Assembly: GCF_022376445.1 (NCBI RefSeq)
Contig: NW_025955047.1
Coordinates: forward strand, 62,001-126,000
Reading direction: 5' to 3'
Source: Fomitopsis serialis
Lineage: Eukaryota > Basidiomycota > Agaricomycetes > Polyporales > Fomitopsidaceae
Length of the DNA: 64,000 bases
The translations under genes were made by a program, and so were the position numbers. Under the pieces are notes generated by a model, which did no database searches, was not told where the DNA came from, and worked only from the letters and a program-made list of their open reading frames with translations. Positions 22,243 through 33,075 of the stretch are shown one piece after another (position 1 is the first letter of the stretch; the number at the start of each line of letters is the position of its first letter).

Positions 22243-22978
22243 TTGCCAGTGGGTATTAGCGGTTGCGCAGCTGGATCTGCGACTCCCACGATGTATCTTC
22301 TCGTCAATGTAGTTTCGTCAATGTGTAGATGTGTCCTTGAGGTCCTCGGATTGACTACAGTTACACGCGTGACGTTACTTCCAGTGTCTGCCCCCGGGCC
22401 AGCAACCTATGATGGATTTGGACAGTCTGACTACCGTTCCTCACACTTTATACTCGTCCAGTCCCCGGACAACATCAACGTCTTCTAAAGGAGCAAAAAC
22501 TGGACCCTGCCGGGATCCTTTCGGGGTGCTCGGGGCGCCGTTCGCCTGGTTGCCAACCAAGCATAGAGAATAAATGGTGCGAAAGGAAGTGGTCAAAGGA
22601 GCTACACTACTAAAGTTCTCGGTGCTACCCGATCCGGCGATCGGACACTGTGTGTGAACAGAGAACAAGAACGGTGCAAGACCCGAATTGTCGATACTAG
22701 CCTCACGCGCGGCTCATCCCATTCACTATTGATTTCAGGGTATCCCGCACGGGGTCACGTGTGCCTGGCGCGATCACCGTAACTTAGTCGTATCTGAAGG
22801 TCGTACACTCAGACTCAGAGCCGAACCCGGCAATGTGCGATGCAACTTCATGCAAGGCTGAACGTTGCTCACTGAAACGTACAGGTTTTGCTGTCAGTGG
22901 CGCGGATAGGAGGTTGGTAAAGATGCGATCTTGATGTAGATCCGAGCGCGATTTCTCATCTGGCTCCGGGAATTTCTC
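22243..22978. other. Intergenic region with dispersed repeat copy 2
   Basis: Positions 22531-22704 resemble 1060-1236. No gene model could be built. The last 200 bases are the 5' flank of the decayed family gene beginning near 22979. Confidence 0.45.
22531..22704. repeat. Dispersed repeat, copy 2
   Basis: This is the partner of 1060-1236, same strand and order of shared words, with several small indels and substitutions. Confidence 0.55.
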
Positions 22979-24287
22979 ATGCGCCAACTTGTCAACAACT
23001 CGCATCAACAATCTACTTCCGAAAGACTTGTGGCAGACAATCGCCGTTCTTGAATACTTTCGGGACCGGTGCACGGTCCCCTGGGATGAGAAGGGGCAGG
23101 CCTTGAACGGTCACTGTTATGGTAAGGAAATGAAGGCTGCGTTGTCTAGGCTTATAGCGGACGGGGGCTTGTTCTCCAAAAAACGCATCACATGTACATG
23201 CTCATACGCGCAAATACCAATGTCTAACGGACATGACGACGCACAGGAGCGCTGGTACTTTGCATCGCTGATTCTTCCCCGTAAGTGATTCCCGTCCTCG
23301 TCCAGTGTTGCGGCATGCTCATGGCCGTTCAGCGGTATCCAGAGCTAGTGGATGCAAAGCGAGCTGCCTCACCTACAGTCGATGGACATCCGATGAGGAA
23401 ACGTGCTCGGAATTTAATACCCACGACAGCGAGAAGGAACCTACAGCCGCCAAAGAAGAACCACTGGCGCCCCTCTTCCCGAGGATCTTCTTCCGTGTCC
23501 ACAGCCGATGCTCTGGTTCGAGATGATCTTGGTTCTCGGACTACGGATGGTGGTGCTCCTAGTCGGATTCTCGTGAAAACGAACACGCAAGTTTCGCCTG
23601 CAGGACATCAGATCGCCCGGCAGGGCGCAGTCGAAAGGGAATGGCACCAAGGGCTGGAGGGCGGTCTGACCGCGTGCGAGGCCATCATCAGAGTTCTGGA
23701 GTAGGAGGGCGAACAACCGCACGCTGCGTATGCGGCTGATCGGTGCGTCCGTATTCTCTTCTTCGCGAAATCTAGGGGCGGGACCTCAGAGGTGGATGGG
23801 CAGAGTATGATTGGGAGACCGACGTGTTGGGTGCTGAGGAGGAATATGAGCGTATATTATGAACTTTCGTCGTGACGCTGACTCTGGCCCGCGTCGTCAT
23901 CGCGGATCGGTGCTTCTGTATGCTGGCCGACGAGTTTAGGAAGGTCGATTCTAAACGTCATGGTGAGTCCGAGTCGCTAGCTCTGCCGTCTCCCGTCGAA
24001 GGGAAGTGGCAGTGGTACTGACCTAAAACCTATCTGCAGCGCTGAACATGCCCCTAATGTTCCTGATATTCCCGCGAACTAATCTTGTCTGTGACAGACG
24101 TCGTGGACCCGCCGGAGAAGCAACATCGTACAGGCTGGCTGGGGACGTCCGGTGTGTTAGGATGCACATACCATACTTTCGCTCGTTATCTTGGACAATA
24201 TTTGTGACTTTATCCCGTGGATCTGTACTCGGTGTGTCTTCGGCCCTTGGTGATTGGCGTAGAGCTGAATGGAACCCAAATTGATTT
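22979..24287 (+). pseudogene. PxP-CxW family gene 3, decayed tandem neighbour of gene 4
   Basis: It follows the exon order of the gene at 24751 but carries several lesions. The exon 1 remnant includes a C-T-V-P-W version of the signature. The donor after exon 2 is lost (CATcacatg where gene 4 has ATgtacgt). The start of exon 4 (about 23332) is shifted relative to the conserved phase. The linker keeps a basic run (RKRAR) and an RDDLG block shared with gene 4 but runs into a stop at 23704. The exon 5 donor is lost (AATatgagc versus AATgtgagt). Exons equivalent to gene 4 exon 6 (RCF ... EFRKV) and the last exon (to 24287) are still visible. Most simply an inactivated tandem duplicate. Confidence 0.6.
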
Positions 24288-24457
24288 GGGAACGGCGATA
24301 ATTGACCACACTGGCGAGACTCGTCGTCGATGACGGCCCATTGGTAGAGTGTTCCCTTGTTTCGATGCCGCGTGACGTGTGCAGACGCGATGCTAACATG
24401 GTCTCCAGAATACGCGAATGTATGTGTAGCGCGTAGGGCACCGCTGTCAGAGGTTCA

Positions 24458-24562
24458 GTAATGCCCTGAGTTGTGCTCCGTCGCGCTGATCCAGCGTTTC
24501 ACCAAGCCGCTGGAGGAAAGGCCGTAACGAATAATGGCGACGTAACGTAAAGGGGTGCTTGT
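24458..24562 (-). pseudogene. Fragment of a family exon 1 related to the gene at 33075
   Basis: About 100 bp on the minus strand match 32970-33066. Shared translated pieces are AIIRxG, VKRWI-ATxH and a following GxY. Only the first part of exon 1 remains, and it lies just upstream of and divergent from the gene at 24751. Confidence 0.6.
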
Positions 24563-24750
24563 AGAGGATAGCGGGGTTCTACTGGGTGTACGTACGTCGT
24601 TGCTTGCGCCGTGTGCCAAGCAGCGATCGTGCATGTTCACGTGACTTGTGGCGGGGTTGTTCAACCATTCGAGGGACTGTGACAGCGCTCTCCGCTTCGA
24701 ACCACCATCTCTCTGCGTCCTGGCACGCTGTTCCTCTCTACCTTCTCGCC

Positions 24751-26306
24751 ATGCCTTTCACTTTTCCATCAGCACATCCTCAGCCACATCTGAGGATAGT
24801 CGCTACGTTGTACTACGACCCCATCCCCGAAGCAGATCGCATTTACGAACAGGAGACTCGTGACTTACTTAAAGCTCAGGGCATACCAAAGCCAAATACC
24901 GTGGACGTCCGCTATCCCAATCCAGACGTAACGGAGGTGGCATGTGTGTGGGACGGGAAGTCACAGAATGAGCAGGTAAGTTCAGTGCACTCCGAGCAAA
25001 ATACATAATGTGCTCAATGGAGTCGAATATCAAGGAAGCGAAGGCTGCGTGGGCCAGGTTCACAGCGCACGGAAGCTGGAATCTCTACGAAAAGCATGAT
25101 ATGTACGTATCTTCAAGCGTCAACCACCGTCTATCTGACATAACGACTGACATAACGACGTCCAGACGCACCGTTGTGTTGTCCATCACGGAAATCTCAT
25201 CGTAAGTCCCTCGCAAACTCCTCTGGCCCCGCGTCACGCTCATGGCCGTGCAGCGTGTCACCGGAACTTGGACTTGCGCGGGAAGTGAATGCTCTATTCT
25301 CTCAGCAACCCGCCTCACCTATGATTGACGGACGGTCGCGGTCGCAACACGCATTGACTATTGCCCTCGCTGGTGACGAAGAACCTGCGGCAGCCGAAGA
25401 ACCTGCGGCAGCCGAAGAACCTGCGGCAGCCGAAGAAACAGCACCTATTAATCTAGTCAACTCGCCCAACATGCCACTTTTCGACCCAAACTCTGAGAGC
25501 AACTTTTCCCCTGTGCTCGGGCTTGACGCGACAATCCGTGACGATCTTGGTCCTCAGGCTATGGCTGGTGATACTCCCGTCCGATTCCAGCTCAACCACA
25601 ATGCTCAGCTGCGTCATCCTGTCGAACATCAACTTCTTGCCTCGCCCAACGTAGCCGAGAAGGAAACGCAATCTTACTCTGCCGGGAATCAAGGTCTCGC
25701 CTCCTTGGGAATCAATGATGCTATCTCTGGTTCTGTGTCCTCGGCGACTGCTACCTCTCATGATCTGGCCTCCGTTCGTTCATACGCCCACCTTGAGATT
25801 GAAGATCTCCGACTGAAACTCGCGGAATCGGAAATCGAGAACAAGAAGATCAATGATATGCTGGCAGCGCGTGAGGCCGTCATCAAAGATCTCGAGGAAG
25901 AGGGAGCGCAGCGCAGGAGCGACAGTCGAACGCTGACCATGCGGTTGATCGGTGCGTCCCCGTTTAATTTTTCAGTGGCAGAGTCTTAGAGCTGGGCGGG
26001 TAGAGGCTGAGTGGCAGATCGATATATTGCGCGCTGAGGAGGAATGTGAGTACAGTATGCCACAACATTCGTCGTGACGCTGACTCTGGTGTGCGTCGCG
26101 GTCGCTAGACAGCGCCCGTTGCTTCGGCTACCTTGCGGGCGAGTTCAAGAAGGTTGCCCCGGAGAGGCACGGTACGTCGAGTCTCACTGTCGCTGGCTTA
26201 GTCTTTCGTTGAACGAAAGACTGATTGGACATGGATGGTACTAACTTGGGACCTGTTCGTAGCTCTGATAATTCCCATTCTGATCGACAGCTCTCTGGAC
26301 GACTAA
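24751..26306 (+). CDS. PxP-CxW family gene 4, complete seven-exon model
   Basis: The exons are 24751-24975, 25023-25102, 25166-25201, 25254-25951, 26004-26045, 26109-26171 and 26263-26306. They sum to 1188 nt, exactly 396 codons (395 residues). Exon 1 ends in the family signature (IPKP ... C65-x-W67). Exon 2 is a helix ending in phase 2, and exon 3 is a 36-nt micro-exon. The linker contains three exact 18-nt repeats encoding EEPAAA (residues about 156-173), then a long Glu/Lys/Leu coiled coil from about residue 290. Exons 5 and 6 are 42 and 63 nt, as in the gene at 20304. The exon 4-5 intron contains other AG acceptors, so that junction is the least certain. No catalytic domain is recognised. 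The neighbour at 22979-24287 is a decayed tandem copy. Confidence 0.82.
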
Positions 26307-26764
26307 CAGTCTCGGTGAACTGGGAAGGCATGCCAGTGGTGTATCGAAGATCACATACTATCCTTCATTCCCTTGGACAATGTTGTTGTGTCTCTTTCAA
26401 GTGTTTCTGTCTTGTATATTGTTGGCGATTGTAGCCCAGAGCGGAGCATCTAGCTAGATCTGCACTGGCGATGAATTGAACTGGCCAAAACGCGTCATCG
26501 ATGTTAGCTCAGGTACCTCCTCGCCATCATGGAGACGCTGCAATCATCTCTTGCAACGCGCTACTTCAAGCCTTCGGCGCAGAGTCTGGTTTGAACCGCT
26601 CAACTGGTTTGACTAGTATCGAGTGAGTTGCGCGACTTCAGTCAATTGCTCTCCGTGACGATGAACGCAACTGATCCCAAAATACGCAGATACGTACATA
26701 TACATACAGATGAATAGGACGCTGGGAGCCTCCCGATTCTGACTCTTTACTCCCGGGAGCCACG
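26307..26764. other. Intergenic region, nothing recognised
   Basis: This is the 3' flank of gene 4 followed by sequence with no supported frame. It ends at the decayed gene-1 copy. Confidence 0.4.
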
Positions 26765-27282
26765 TCTCCCACTGCTCCTGGTACCAACAATCACCTCTCC
26801 AGTTAGGCGCGACATCTGCAAAAACGCTCCCACGAGCGCGGGTACGACAAATGGCGCTTTTCATTCTCGACGCACGTCCGCCACGTCCGCCGCCGCCCGT
26901 CCCGGAGCGCGCACTCTGCGGCCTGCCGCCTTGCACGCCTCGTACTCTGCTCTCAGCTGCACGCGGAGCTCTGTGAAGCCCAGGTGAGCGAAATGACAGG
27001 ATTACACCGAGACGGAGAAACCCGCTCACTGGAGAACTCGTCTTCCACAACTGGTTTTGCAGGGAGTTTCCCAGGCGCGGGACGCGCTCCTAGTTGCTTG
27101 AGCTGCGTCTGTAGAGCGATCTCCTGTGCGATATGTCGCCTGACGTCCCACATCTCGCGCATTAGACTGCGAGTCTGCGACGGGTGTCGCACTCGTCGCA
27201 AGGCTCCGCTCTGAGGGGATGGGCGGAACAGACGAGGACGCGTCGGGCAAGGAGAGGTGTTGAAGCGGTTAATGAGCGACAT
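26765..27282 (-). pseudogene. Inverted, decayed copy of the 3' half of family gene 1
   Basis: The minus strand matches 19330-19750. The WDVRR ... EIALQTQLK-LGARPAP segment, the intron-exon junction and the last coiled-coil exon with the PFVVPAL block are all alignable. A stop follows the DVRRE motif, internal deletions remove part of the coiled coil, and no exons 1-3 are present. The original gene is plus-strand and lies directly before gene 2, whereas here the copy is inverted and diverges from a gene-2 copy. Confidence 0.7.
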
Positions 27283-27329
27283 GTCTGGAGAGGAGTTCTT
27301 GGCCGAGAGCGACGTTCGTCTCTTCTACT

Positions 27330-28243
27330 TTGACTTGTTGTTGGATTCAGTATTGTCACTTTCGGCCGAGCCCCGTCAGCAGCGAAGACTCGGATGGAGA
27401 ACGCATACCGCGTCATGGTCAGGTGACCCGGCGGGTTGGCAATCGTGCGCGACTGCTCTTCAATCCGAACCACAACCATCGCACCGCACACCAGTACCTT
27501 GGTCACCTACATCCTCGATTTTACGCTACCGCACTCGCTAAAATCTTTTTCTCAACTATGGCTGATACCGTGGACACTCAACCTTCCGAAGCTACAGCTG
27601 AGTACAGGCTGGCGTGTACGGTCTTTGTAGCTTTGTAAAAGTATGACTCAAACAGCCTGTTCGATTCCTACTTCTACAAAGCTCCGAGCTACAACACGAT
27701 GTCGAGTTCCGTGCAAAATGTCTGGAGGGGGTATACGAAGCTGTCTTGTAGCTCAGAGTCAGGAGGCTTCCGTCGTCCTGGCCGCCCAAGAACTTCACGC
27801 GTCCTCCGGATCGATACAAAACCTCTCTTCGGCTCGTCTGCTCGTGTGATTCTAAGGCCACTGACGTGGATCCCGGTTCTGGGTCGGCGACGGCGTCAGC
27901 CCTCAAGCGGTCGTGCTCACCAACGCCTAGGGAGGACACTCCGCCGAAGCGCCGTCACAACAGTACGTTCTCTGGTACTTCAATTCGACCCAAGGAAGAA
28001 ATCAGACAAATTGATTTCCGTAAGGAAGCCTCCCTACGAATGGAATCCCAGCGCAGGGGGAAGGAGAACCAGTGTTCAGCCGGACGTTCTCGTCAACCGT
28101 CCTCGACCACAACTGATTTCGAGATACGCAAATACGCGACGCTGTCGTCTGACGCCGCGGCACGTGCAATGGATGGCGAGCTCATCTGTTCGTCTCTGCG
28201 ATGCCGCACGCCCTCCATTTCCCTGTGGTACGCTACGCTATGA
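27330..28243 (+). pseudogene. Decayed copy of family gene 2 with its promoter
   Basis: Positions 27340-27560 match the gene-2 5' flank (20090-20305), including the run aatccgaaccacaaccatcg. The start codon at 27558 is kept, but the frame stops after 26 codons because of small insertions. Remains of exon 1 (APSYNT ... VWRGY) are fused directly to exon 4 remains, with exons 2-3 deleted. The basic cluster (PPKRRHN) and the following RQIDFRK block survive to 28243. Downstream exons are missing. Confidence 0.75.
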
Positions 28244-29211
28244 CGCGAGGCTGACGTCGAGCCCTAGCAGTTCAATCAGTACGGACGTTACTGACAGGGG
28301 ATTGCACAGTGTGTCGCGCTTCGGAGTTTCGAGCGCCACTGAGGCATCAAGCTCAAGGCCGTAAGCGCTTCAAACTGTACTTTTTGAAATCGCCACTTAC
28401 GGTTCGTTGCCTCGTGAGTGTCATCATGACCCTCGACGGAGATCGTAGCACTGATGACGGCAGAGCACGGGGCCTGGGTCTGGCGGTTCCGTCGGTGCTG
28501 CGCTTGTGGCGACAAAGGCTCGTTGTTAGTACGCTGGACGTTTGAACGTGGACATGCTATCAAGGTTAAACAAAGGCGCGTATGTAGATTCCAGGAGTTC
28601 AGATCATGACGGCTAATCCCAGACTACTACCTACCACATAGCGGAGGCACGTCCAACTCCGAGTCGGTCTTGGTGTTCCTCGGATGGTCCTCGTACGAAG
28701 AGTGGCGTCGAGGACGGGCCAGATCCAGGCCAAGCCTCTAGACTTACGGGAACCAACTCCGATAAGGCGCGAGTACTGTGCTTGCGTCTGGCAGGTCTTC
28801 CCGGGTTTCCATTGGAGCGCAGATAGAGAGACTCTCGCTGATGGAAATACATGGTCCCCAGGTATGGCATGATGCAGCACGGCCTGGCACGGTTGAGTCC
28901 GTGCTGGTAGACGCCTGTTTGTATGTAAGGTGCTCTGCCATGATACTTGTCATTGCCAATGAAGCTCACTGTCGCTTGACAGTTGAACCTAGTCGGGACC
29001 CGGCGATCAAGCATCATGGCCCAGTAGCAGCAGCTTGAAGACGGCTTGCCAATTGCGCATGACCTACCTCCGCGTGTGAGCGCAATCAATATGCCGGTAT
29101 ATCATGGGCTCATTGTGGATTTAAGCCTGAGGACGCACCCTATGAACGGACGCCAGGGCGGTATTCCTCGCTCATCCGCCCATCTTGAATCAGATCGACG
29201 ACGACACCACC
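28244..29211. other. Intergenic region and P450 5' flank, no gene recognised
   Basis: A few plus and minus frames of 60-150 codons are present (for example 28631-29089 minus) without domains or joinable exons. The last few hundred bases should contain the P450 promoter. No clear TATA or CCAAT element was fixed with confidence. Confidence 0.4.
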
Positions 29212-31283
29212 ATGTATGCACAAGAGATCGTCTGCGCGTTGATTCTCGCCGCTCTGCTACTCCTTCTTGCGCGGAGGAGAATAGATCCGGTTGGTCTCAG
29301 TATGTCATCCGCTGCTACTTCACTCACCTGGTTCATAGCTCCGCCGCATACCAGCTGTGGGGCTTTCCGCACCCATCCTATCCTATTGGGACGCGTTGAA
29401 GTTCTCCGTTCATGCGCGTGAGATGCTGCAGGAAGGCTACACCAAGGTAAGCCAAACGCTGCTTCGAATGTGTTGTTCGCTTCGATCTGAGGCCTTTCGT
29501 GATGTAGTACAGAGGCTCTGTGTTCAGAGTGCCGCTAATGGATCGCTGGCTTGTAGTGGTCAGCGGTGCCGCCATGAACGAAGAACTCCGGAAATTGCCT
29601 GATGACCAGATGTCTTTTCTGGATGCTGCCGAGGATGTAGGCCTTCCAATCGTCCACTCCGTCATGCGTATATGTATGCTGAAAATGTGTCGTGTATAGC
29701 TCTTACAGGCGAAGTACACGATCGCAATGGACATCCTTAGAAATCCGATACACATCCCGGTCATCCGCGGACCTTTCACCCGCAACTTGGCTGCCTTCCT
29801 GCCAGATGTCGCAGATGAGATCGCGTCCGCAGTCCAAGAGGCAGTTCCTGACGCAGGAGATGGTGCGTTTCTTCGGTCCCGATTTGTGAAGTCTATGCTC
29901 AGCAATCGGTGCAGATTGGGTTGGCGTCGTCGCATCCCCTGCCATGGCGCGTGTCGTCTGTCGGGCGAGCAACCGGGTCTTCGTTGGTCTTCCTATGTGT
30001 GAGTATAACACGGCACGATAACCCTCATGTCTCGATACTTATACTGCCCCAGGCCGGAACCCAGAATTCCTAGAGATTGTCTTGAACTACACCAAAGATG
30101 TCGGCAAAAGTCGGTTCATCATGGCCCTCACGCCGATCCTATTCAAGCCGTAGGTCGTACTCTACACAACACAGCACCAATGTTTAGACTAACTGTTTGG
30201 ACAGCATCGTGGGCAGTTTACTGCCTTGGTCTAAGAATACTCTCAAGAAGATCGCCGTGCTAGTGGGACCTCTAGTCGACGAAACGTTCCGGCAATTCGA
30301 GGATCACGGAAAGAAATGGGAAGACAGACCTGTAAGTGCGTTGCGCAGGGGGGTCGTATCCTTGACTGAGTGATCTGTCAACGCCGACCAAAGAAAAACC
30401 TGCTGACCTGGTTAACGGAAGAAGCCAAAGCTGCCGGCCACGGGCCCGAAACCGTCATCTCCGCGCTGCTGTCGAGCAACTTCACCGCCATACACACATC
30501 GGCTATCGTGCGTATGCCTCTGGCACCTCCGCAGGACACCTGCTCATGTTCAAGTTTCTGACAGAGCGTGACGCATGCCCTGTATCACATTGCTGCCTGT
30601 CCCGAGTTCATCCCGCCGCTCCGCAAAGAGATCGAGGTGGCCGTCAACAAGCATGGCTGGGGTAAACAAGCCATCGGTGAAATGTGGAAACTAGACAGCT
30701 TCATGCGGGAGTCCCAGCGCGTCAACGGCACGAGCGGCGGTACGCTTCAATTAGCAGTCCCACATCCGAATCGACGACTGTCGCTGACTCGGATGGGTGT
30801 CTCACAGTGTCTGTCATGCGCAAGGCCCTCGTAGACCTCAGGCTGGCCGACGGGACCGTGATACCTGCGGGCACACTGCTTTGTGCAGCCGCGGACGCGA
30901 CGCACTGCGACGACGAGAACTACGAGGACGCTGGCGTGTTCAGACCGTTCCGCTTCTCCGACATGAGCGCGTCGGAGGAGAGCGAGCGCATCAAGCACCA
31001 ATTCGTCAGCACGTCGCCGGAGTACGTGCCCTTCGGGCATGGCAAGCATGCCTGGTACGTCGTCCATGCTTCTCAGGAATTCTCGCTCAATATGAAGCAC
31101 AGCCCTGGTCGCTTCTTCGTGGGTAATGAACTGAAGATGATCATCGCATATCTTGTCCTCAACTACGACATGAAGTTTGAGGACGACGGGCCCCGCCCGC
31201 CGAACAAGTGGTTATCGGTCACCGTTATCCCTGATCCGAATGCTAAGGTTTACTTCCGCAAGAGACAAACGGGCAGCGTATAG
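29212..31283 (+). CDS. Cytochrome P450 monooxygenase, intact, 11 exons
   Basis: A haem-thiolate oxygenase with an N-terminal membrane anchor, expected in the ER. The exons are 29212-29289, 29339-29446, 29508-29636, 29700-29862, 29915-29998, 30053-30149, 30205-30331, 30394-30507, 30565-30739, 30808-31054 and 31103-31283. They sum to 1503 nt, exactly 501 codons (500 residues). Residues about 5-20 are a Leu/Ala anchor followed by RRR and a Pro hinge. The I-helix reads N291-F-T-A-I-H-T-S298 (the AIHT-S form of fungal CYP512/ent-kaurene-oxidase-like P450s, not the AGxDT form). E349-x-x-R352 is present. The haem loop F434-GHGKHA-C441 is completed across the last intron, which splits the Cys codon. 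Substrate unknown; terpenoid hydroxylation is only a family-level guess. It sits among the PxP-CxW genes without any other biosynthetic gene. Confidence 0.94.
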
Positions 31284-31739
31284 AGCGCGTGGCCTCTCGC
31301 TCTCCGTTATATCAGCTAGCATGTCTCCTGTCGTGGCTATCCATGGTAGTAGTGATGTAGTACAGCATAACGGACAAGATACAAAACGAATGACACAGTA
31401 CACGAAACGAACGACGTGAAACATGAGGTTCATAGATGTCCTAGCACAAGATCGCCAAGCCACGTAGAGCCTTCATGAGAAAAGGGCTCCGTCTTGTCAC
31501 AGAGAGGAACACCGACTAAGCCTGCCGACCGGGTGAAACTGCACCAGCGGGAGTAGGCACAAGTTCTCCGACTTGGTCGCATCGCGTCCTTGACGGATCT
31601 GCTCGACGTCAGACCGGGCTTTCGAGCGTGTTCATGACTTACCCATGTACACCGCGCTGGTCCTCATAACCACTCGAGGCGGCCGATCGTCTCGTTTCGC
31701 ACTGCGCGCACCGGAATCAGTATGAACTTGGATGCGCGC
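31284..31739. other. 3' flank of the P450, nothing else recognised
   Basis: No supported frame. It separates the P450 (plus) from the convergent remains of the family gene on the minus strand. Confidence 0.4.
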
Positions 31740-32146
31740 CAGAAACTGATGACGTACGCAAGATAGCCTGCTTCATGCGCGCTACCTCCTGCTCGCGGAA
31801 CTTGAGCTGCACTGCCAAACCTTCGATCACACCCACCCCACGAGTTAGCTCGGCCCCGGCGTGGAAGTGAGTGTCGACGACTGCTCACTGGCGACCTTGC
31901 TCGCGCTGAGCTCCAGGTAGGAGCGACTTGACCTGAGCGTCAGTGTCGGTGACACGCCATATCAGCTCCGCGTTGAGGGCCTGCGATCGTCAGAGGGCCT
32001 CGGTTCTTGCCATGTCACTGCTATGAGCTGCAGCCGGAACCTTGAACGCGGGTACGGCGGGGAAATCCACGGTCCTCGAGCCGCCAGGTACAGGAAGAAC
32101 CAGAGAATCGGACGCATCAGTCGGTTCGGGGGCCGCGGAGGTGACA
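31740..32146 (-). pseudogene. Out-of-frame 3' remains of the family gene at 33075
   Basis: Directly after the stop of the upstream gene (minus strand) another frame continues with a Pro/Ala/Ser linker and then a helix-forming Ala/Leu/Gln/Asp stretch (TEAL ... ALNAEL), with in-frame TGA codons. This looks like the original linker and coiled-coil end, cut off by a frameshift near 32160. An unrecognised intron is the alternative. Confidence 0.5.
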
Positions 32147-33075
32147 CTAGGAGCAGCGAGAACTTGCGGGATGAACGGGTTGAGTCGAGACCCTAGCATC
32201 AGCGGAGACAACAGCCTGAGAGTCGCCAATGAGGTCCTGTATTTCCGAGCCTGCCACGGTATCGACATTATGACGATCACGTAGAACAGAGTGGGTGGCA
32301 GAACTAGAGCCACCGAGAGACTGAGCCTGCTTGCTTAACGAAGAGGCCTGTCGACTGTAATGAAGTTGCGGGAGAGAACAGCGGCGAGTAGCGTTGGTAT
32401 GGGTGACAGTCGACGTGCTTGCCGGCGACTCTGTGTTGCGTTGTCGCTTCCGTCCGCGATGCGCAGTGCGATCTGCCATAGAATGCTGCCTCTTGCGCGA
32501 TCTGGTCCGTGGGTCAGCGGTCTTGTGTGACGGGTCGTTCCGTGGTGCGTCCATGGGCTTGTTACTGAGTGGGGAGGCGGTGCGTCAATCACGCTTGTAT
32601 CAAGAGGTCGAGGGAGACTTACGGGGTGCAGACAATTATCGCCTCGCTGAGTCACGACGGTACACGCTAGTCAGTGACCCGTCGACACGTAGGGATCGCA
32701 CTCACACTTGGCACTCAATGTAGCGGCGCGAAGAGACGGCCCTCTCCAAGTCCTCCCGCGCCTTGTCGACAGTATCTTTCTGCGACCGACACAGTGAGCA
32801 TTCGCAATCGAGCAACGTTCCAGTGCGAGGGATGGAATGCTCACCCCCAATTGGACATCCCAGCAACACATGATGTCTCCTGTTCGCCAGTCCAAAAGTA
32901 CCGTATATGCGGGAGGAGAGACACCCAGTCTGTCGAAGTCGGGCCGCATGTAGGACGAGTACATGCCCCACGACTTGTGCTTCGTCGCGTCAATCCAGCG
33001 CTTCACCACACTGTTGGAGTGACCGCCACAACGGATAATGGCGATGTCAGGCAGGGCGATGCTTGCAGATGACAT
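32147..33075 (-). CDS. PxP-CxW family gene 6, truncated after the linker
   Basis: Minus-strand exons are 33075-32845 (77 codons), 32779-32706, 32646-32623 (24-nt micro-exon) and 32564-32147. They sum to 747 nt, exactly 249 codons (248 residues). Exon 1 ends with PP ... LLDW ... C70-C-W72. Exon 2 is a helix of 24 codons plus two bases, the same phase as in its paralogues. Exon 4 carries a strong bipartite nuclear-localisation-like cluster (RTRSRKRQ ... RGRKRQR). The protein then stops in a Ser/Thr linker without a coiled coil; remnants of the missing end lie out of frame at 31740-32146. It may be a truncated but expressed form or an early pseudogene. Confidence 0.7.
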
